A stretch of 7,638 bases of DNA. Origin: an uncultured Oscillospiraceae bacterium. GTDB taxonomy: Bacteria > Bacillota > Clostridia > Oscillospirales > Oscillospiraceae. The notes below the pieces were generated by a model. It was not told where the DNA came from. It saw only the letters and a list, made by a program, of their open reading frames with translations, and made no database searches. How positions within the stretch are numbered: position 1 is the stretch's first letter; each line of letters opens with the position of its first letter. The position numbers and the translations under genes were made by a program. The stretch lies in NCBI GenBank assembly GCA_900762005.1, contig CAAFEV010000015.1:1-7638 (forward strand), in the 5' to 3' direction. Positions 5,712 to 7,638 of the stretch are shown piece by piece.

Positions 5712-6601
5712 TTTTCACCGCCCCGCGTCTTTCCCCAGAAGAATAACGCCACGGTGCCCGGCCCGGTGTGGCTGCCGATGGTTGTGCCGATGTCGTTGAT
5801 TTCCACGCGCCCGTTCAGGTGCGGAAACTGTGCCTCCACCATACGGGCGACATCCAGCGCGTCATCCATGCACGCCGAGTGACAGATATAGCACTTCCCC
5901 GCGTAATTCGCGCCGCCGTCGGCATAGGTGAGCATCCGCTTGACCGTTTCCTCCTTCACCCTGCGCTTAGTGCGCACCTTTGCGCGAGGGGTCAGTCTGC
6001 CGCGTTCGTCCATGTCCAGCAGCGGACAGATGCTCAGCATTCCCGCAATCACGCCGGAGGTCTTGGAAACTCTGCCGCCCTTGATGTAGAACTTCAAATC
6101 CGTGGAGAAGAACCAGTGATGCAGTTTCAGCCGGTTTTCCATCACCCATTTAGAGAGTGCGTCCAGCTCCATACCCTCGTCGCGCAGGTCGGCAATCTTA
6201 TCCATTAGCAGCCCATAGCCGGAGGACGCTGCAAGAGAGTCCAGCACAATAATTTTTCGTCCCGGATACCGCTCCATTGCGATATTCGCGGCGTTCATGG
6301 CGGAATTGACCGTGCCGGAAAGACCGCTCGAGAGCGAAACATGCAGCACGTCCAGCCCCTCGCGCAGAAATCCCTCAAAATAGTCTAAATATTCCGAAAT
6401 ATTGATTTGACTGGTTTTCGTGTCCGCGCCCTGCGCCATCGCCTCGTAAAATTTCGGAAACGGCACACTCTCGCCGAGGTCGTCGGGATAGGACTTCCCG
6501 TCAATTTCAAAGTGAAAGCAAAGATAATGAATATCTCTTTTTGTCAGATGCTCCTTGCTGATATCTGCCGTCGAGCAGCAGCTGATAACATACGCAGCCA
6601 T
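5708..6601 (-). CDS. DegV family protein (FakB-like fatty-acid binding), 297 aa
   Basis: The first gene of a two-gene DegV operon. Motifs in order: CSTADIS (residues 9-15), TSQIN (63-67), SSGLSGT (91-97), FYIKGGRV (171-178) and IGSHTGPGTVALFF (275-288) with the conserved His 278. It shares the fold and motifs of the downstream protein but is clearly diverged from it, for example in the basic insert VRTKRRVKEETVKRML in the second half. The two may have different fatty-acid preferences, as the FakB1/FakB2 pair of Staphylococcus does; that is inference. The ATG at 6601 is preceded by AAAGGAG with an 11-base gap, slightly longer than usual, and no better start exists. A consensus promoter lies 33 bases upstream. 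Confidence 0.93.
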   Translation of the reverse strand: MAAYVISCCSTADISKEHLTKRDIHYLCFHFEIDGKSYPDDLGESVPFPKFYEAMAQGADTKTSQINISEYLDYFEGFLREGLDVLHVSLSSGLSGTVNSAMNAANIAMERYPGRKIIVLDSLAASSGYGLLMDKIADLRDEGMELDALSKWVMENRLKLHHWFFSTDLKFYIKGGRVSKTSGVIAGMLSICPLLDMDERGRLTPRAKVRTKRRVKEETVKRMLTYADGGANYAGKCYICHSACMDDALDVARMVEAQFPHLNGRVEINDIGTTIGSHTGPGTVALFFWGKTRGGEK

Positions 6602-6633
6602 CGGGTAAACAGCTCCTTTCGATTGATAAAAGG

Positions 6634-6663
6634 ATTATACCCCACCTGCGCCTATTTTGACAA
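6634..6663 (-). promoter_or_regulatory. Sigma-A promoter of the DegV operon
   Basis: On the minus strand TTGTCA (6663-6658) and a perfect TATAAT (6639-6634) are separated by 18 bases. Transcription should begin near 6627, giving a short leader of about 25 bases that carries AAAGGAG. Confidence 0.88.
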
Positions 6664-6695
6664 TCTATTCCCCCTGTCGCCGTCTCTACTGCGTA

Positions 6696-6733
6696 GAAAA
6701 AAACAGTAGAGCCTGAAAAAACGGCTCTACTGT
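6696..6733 (-). terminator. Intrinsic terminator of the XRE/membrane protein gene
   Basis: On the minus strand ACAGTAGAGCC (6733-6723) pairs perfectly with GGCTCTACTGT (6713-6703) around a nine-base loop, followed by seven T (6702-6696). The stop codon of the gene is about 40 bases upstream. A third copy of the stem core, reading CTCTACTG on the plus strand, lies at 6684-6691 and could compete for pairing. Confidence 0.9.
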
Positions 6734-6774
6734 GAGTAGAATTGCTTGATTCTCAAAGGCTTGCGCGGTCACTC

Positions 6775-7362
6775 TCAATGTCGCCACCGCATCCGCGAGA
6801 GCAGGAACACAATCAGTTCCGCCGGCGGCAAAGTTAAGAAGAGCTGCCACCAGAGATGTCCGCCGAACACATAGCAGGTGCAAAATCCCGTCAGCACCGC
6901 GCTGATTACCAGTGCGCCGATAATCCAGAAATTATCCCTGCCATGCTCCCAATACGAGTGAAATACCAAAAGCGTAATCAGGGCAACCGGCAGCGCGTAC
7001 ACGAAGGCAATCCACACAATTTCGCCCTGCATCCAGAACACGATGAACACCAGCAGTGCCACCAGCGCAATCGCCACCATCACCACGCCGGTCAGCAGGC
7101 GGCGGTTTTTTTGCTCCGTCGAGCTCTCCTGCCACTGCGCGCGCCACTGGTCATGGGGCGAAAGCAGATAATCCACCGAAACGCCGAACAGTGCGCTCAA
7201 CGCCTTGAGAATGTACGCATCCGGCACCGCCTCGGCACGCTCCCACTTGGAGACTGACTTGTCGGAGTAATGCAGCTTTTCGGCAAGCTCCGCCTGCGTC
7301 ATCTTCGCGCCGGTGCGTAAATTGATGAGATTGCTTGCAACAATCACCTTTAAGTCATCCAT
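6775..7362 (-). CDS. XRE-family helix-turn-helix protein with four membrane segments, 195 aa
   Basis: A Cro/CI-type DNA-binding domain is joined to a membrane domain, so it is probably a membrane-anchored regulator. The helix-turn-helix covers residues 4-67: LRTGAKMTQAELAEKL (15-30), then the recognition helix DKSVSKWERAEAVPD (34-48), and the closing LFGVSVDYLL (58-67). A polar linker (68-88) follows. Four hydrophobic segments lie at about 89-110, 114-134, 145-166 and 171-188; the chain ends RMRWRH. The start is ATG at 7362, with GGAAGGA eight bases upstream; a GTG at 7392 in frame lies before that site. The C-terminal domain is a kind often seen in Clostridia but has no function I can name. 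It has its own promoter and terminator, so its targets cannot be inferred from an operon. It may regulate its own gene. Confidence 0.88.
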   Translation of the reverse strand: MDDLKVIVASNLINLRTGAKMTQAELAEKLHYSDKSVSKWERAEAVPDAYILKALSALFGVSVDYLLSPHDQWRAQWQESSTEQKNRRLLTGVVMVAIALVALLVFIVFWMQGEIVWIAFVYALPVALITLLVFHSYWEHGRDNFWIIGALVISAVLTGFCTCYVFGGHLWWQLFLTLPPAELIVFLLSRMRWRH

Positions 7363-7375
7363 TTGCCGATTCCTT

Positions 7376-7402
7376 CCGTTTCCCCGCAGCACGGGAAAAC
7401 GG
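7376..7402 (-). promoter_or_regulatory. Leader hairpin touching the ribosome site of the XRE gene
   Basis: In the minus-strand RNA, CCGTTTTCCCG (7402-7392) pairs with CGGGGAAACGG (7386-7376) around a five-base loop: 11 pairs with one G-U. The ribosome site GGAAGGA (7377-7371) begins inside the 3' arm, so folding would hide its first two G. A second small hairpin (GCCGG/CCGGC, 7421-7436) lies earlier in the same leader. Confidence 0.55.
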
Positions 7403-7450
7403 CACCCATACTGCTATTTTCCGGCTGCTTCGCCGGGTCTGCTTGGCAGC

Positions 7451-7479
7451 ATTATATCATTTTGCGTCTGAACCGTCAA
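7451..7479 (-). promoter_or_regulatory. Sigma-A promoter of the XRE/membrane protein gene
   Basis: On the minus strand TTGACG (7479-7474) and a perfect TATAAT (7456-7451) are separated by exactly 17 bases. Transcription should start near 7444, leaving a leader of roughly 80 bases that contains two hairpins. Confidence 0.9.
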
Positions 7480-7508
7480 CCCTCCCGGCTCTTTTTCCCA
7501 CGGCAACA

Positions 7509-7638
7509 GCATTTACTTTTTCTGAGCCGAAAAAGAAAGATTTTCACGGCTCTGGAGACAATGGAAGTTTGTGATTTGAGTTTTTTCCAGATTTGAAATG
7601 CCCTATTTGCTCTAAAACCATGAAATAAAAGTAAATGC
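7509..7638. repeat. Perfect 12-bp inverted repeat enclosing 130 bp
   Basis: GCATTTACTTTT (7509-7520) is the exact reverse complement of AAAAGTAAATGC (7627-7638), the last bases of the window. The enclosed stretch is AT-richer than the rest of the window and has no credible gene. Inside lies another inverted pair, GAGCCG (7524-7529) with CGGCTC (7547-7552). A miniature inverted-repeat element is possible, but a chance match cannot be excluded, and no target-site duplication can be checked because the window ends here. Confidence 0.35.
7583..7618 (-). repeat. Single sequence resembling a type II CRISPR repeat (no array seen)
   Basis: On the minus strand this 36-base stretch opens with GTTTTAGAGC, the usual start of many type II-A repeats, and closes A-rich (GGAAAA, with AAC just after), as such repeats tend to. 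Only one copy is in the window. If real, it would be the last repeat of an array lying to the right, with a partial spacer at 7619-7638. The middle of the sequence does not match repeats I can recall. Confidence 0.2.

Noticed and set aside
7524..7552. GAGCCG/CGGCTC hairpin as a terminator
   Set aside because: The T-rich run is in the loop, not after the stem, on both strands, so it does not fit an intrinsic terminator.

Overview
The window looks like chromosomal DNA of a GC-rich anaerobic Firmicute, probably a Clostridia member of the Ruminococcaceae/Oscillospiraceae type. This rests on the protein families and their wording (a FeoB with a long N-terminus and Cys-rich core, a MntR-like repressor, tandem DegV proteins, an XRE-plus-membrane protein), on purine-rich AGGAGG-type ribosome sites, on consensus sigma-A promoters, and on intrinsic terminators with clear U-tracts. 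Taxonomy is inference; no marker gene is present.

Layout, left to right. Bases 1-66 are the 3' part of a tRNA, most likely tRNA-Ala(CGC), cut by the window edge and followed by a strong terminator (67-103). A small 61-aa protein gene (276-461) follows its own near-perfect promoter and has its own terminator (472-508). On the minus strand come a membrane acyltransferase (527-1552) and, upstream of it, a DtxR/MntR-type repressor (1631-2059). The acyltransferase promoter overlaps the stop codon of the repressor gene.

The centre is a divergent metal unit: the repressor reads left, and feoA (2252-2488) and feoB (2502-4655) read right from a 192-bp control region. That region holds two diverged direct copies of a roughly 50-bp element, 86 bp apart, with GGGAAACT-like half-sites. 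The most economical reading is that the repressor binds these copies, senses intracellular Fe(II) or Mn(II), and switches feoAB and perhaps itself. A bidirectional terminator (4788-4832) separates feoB from two convergent, translationally coupled DegV-family genes (4851-5711 and 5708-6601). These probably encode fatty-acid-binding proteins and are read from a clear promoter at 6634-6663.

Further right, a minus-strand gene encodes an XRE helix-turn-helix protein with four membrane segments (6775-7362). It has a consensus promoter (7451-7479), a structured 5' leader that touches its ribosome site, and a terminator (6696-6733). The last ~160 bases are AT-richer and hold no gene. They contain a perfect 12-bp inverted repeat (7509-7520/7627-7638) and a single stretch resembling a type II CRISPR repeat (7583-7618); neither can be resolved without the sequence beyond the window.

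I see no complete new defence or biosynthetic system. The points most worth following up are the duplicated feo control element, the MntR-type metal site of a feo-linked repressor, and the right-hand edge.
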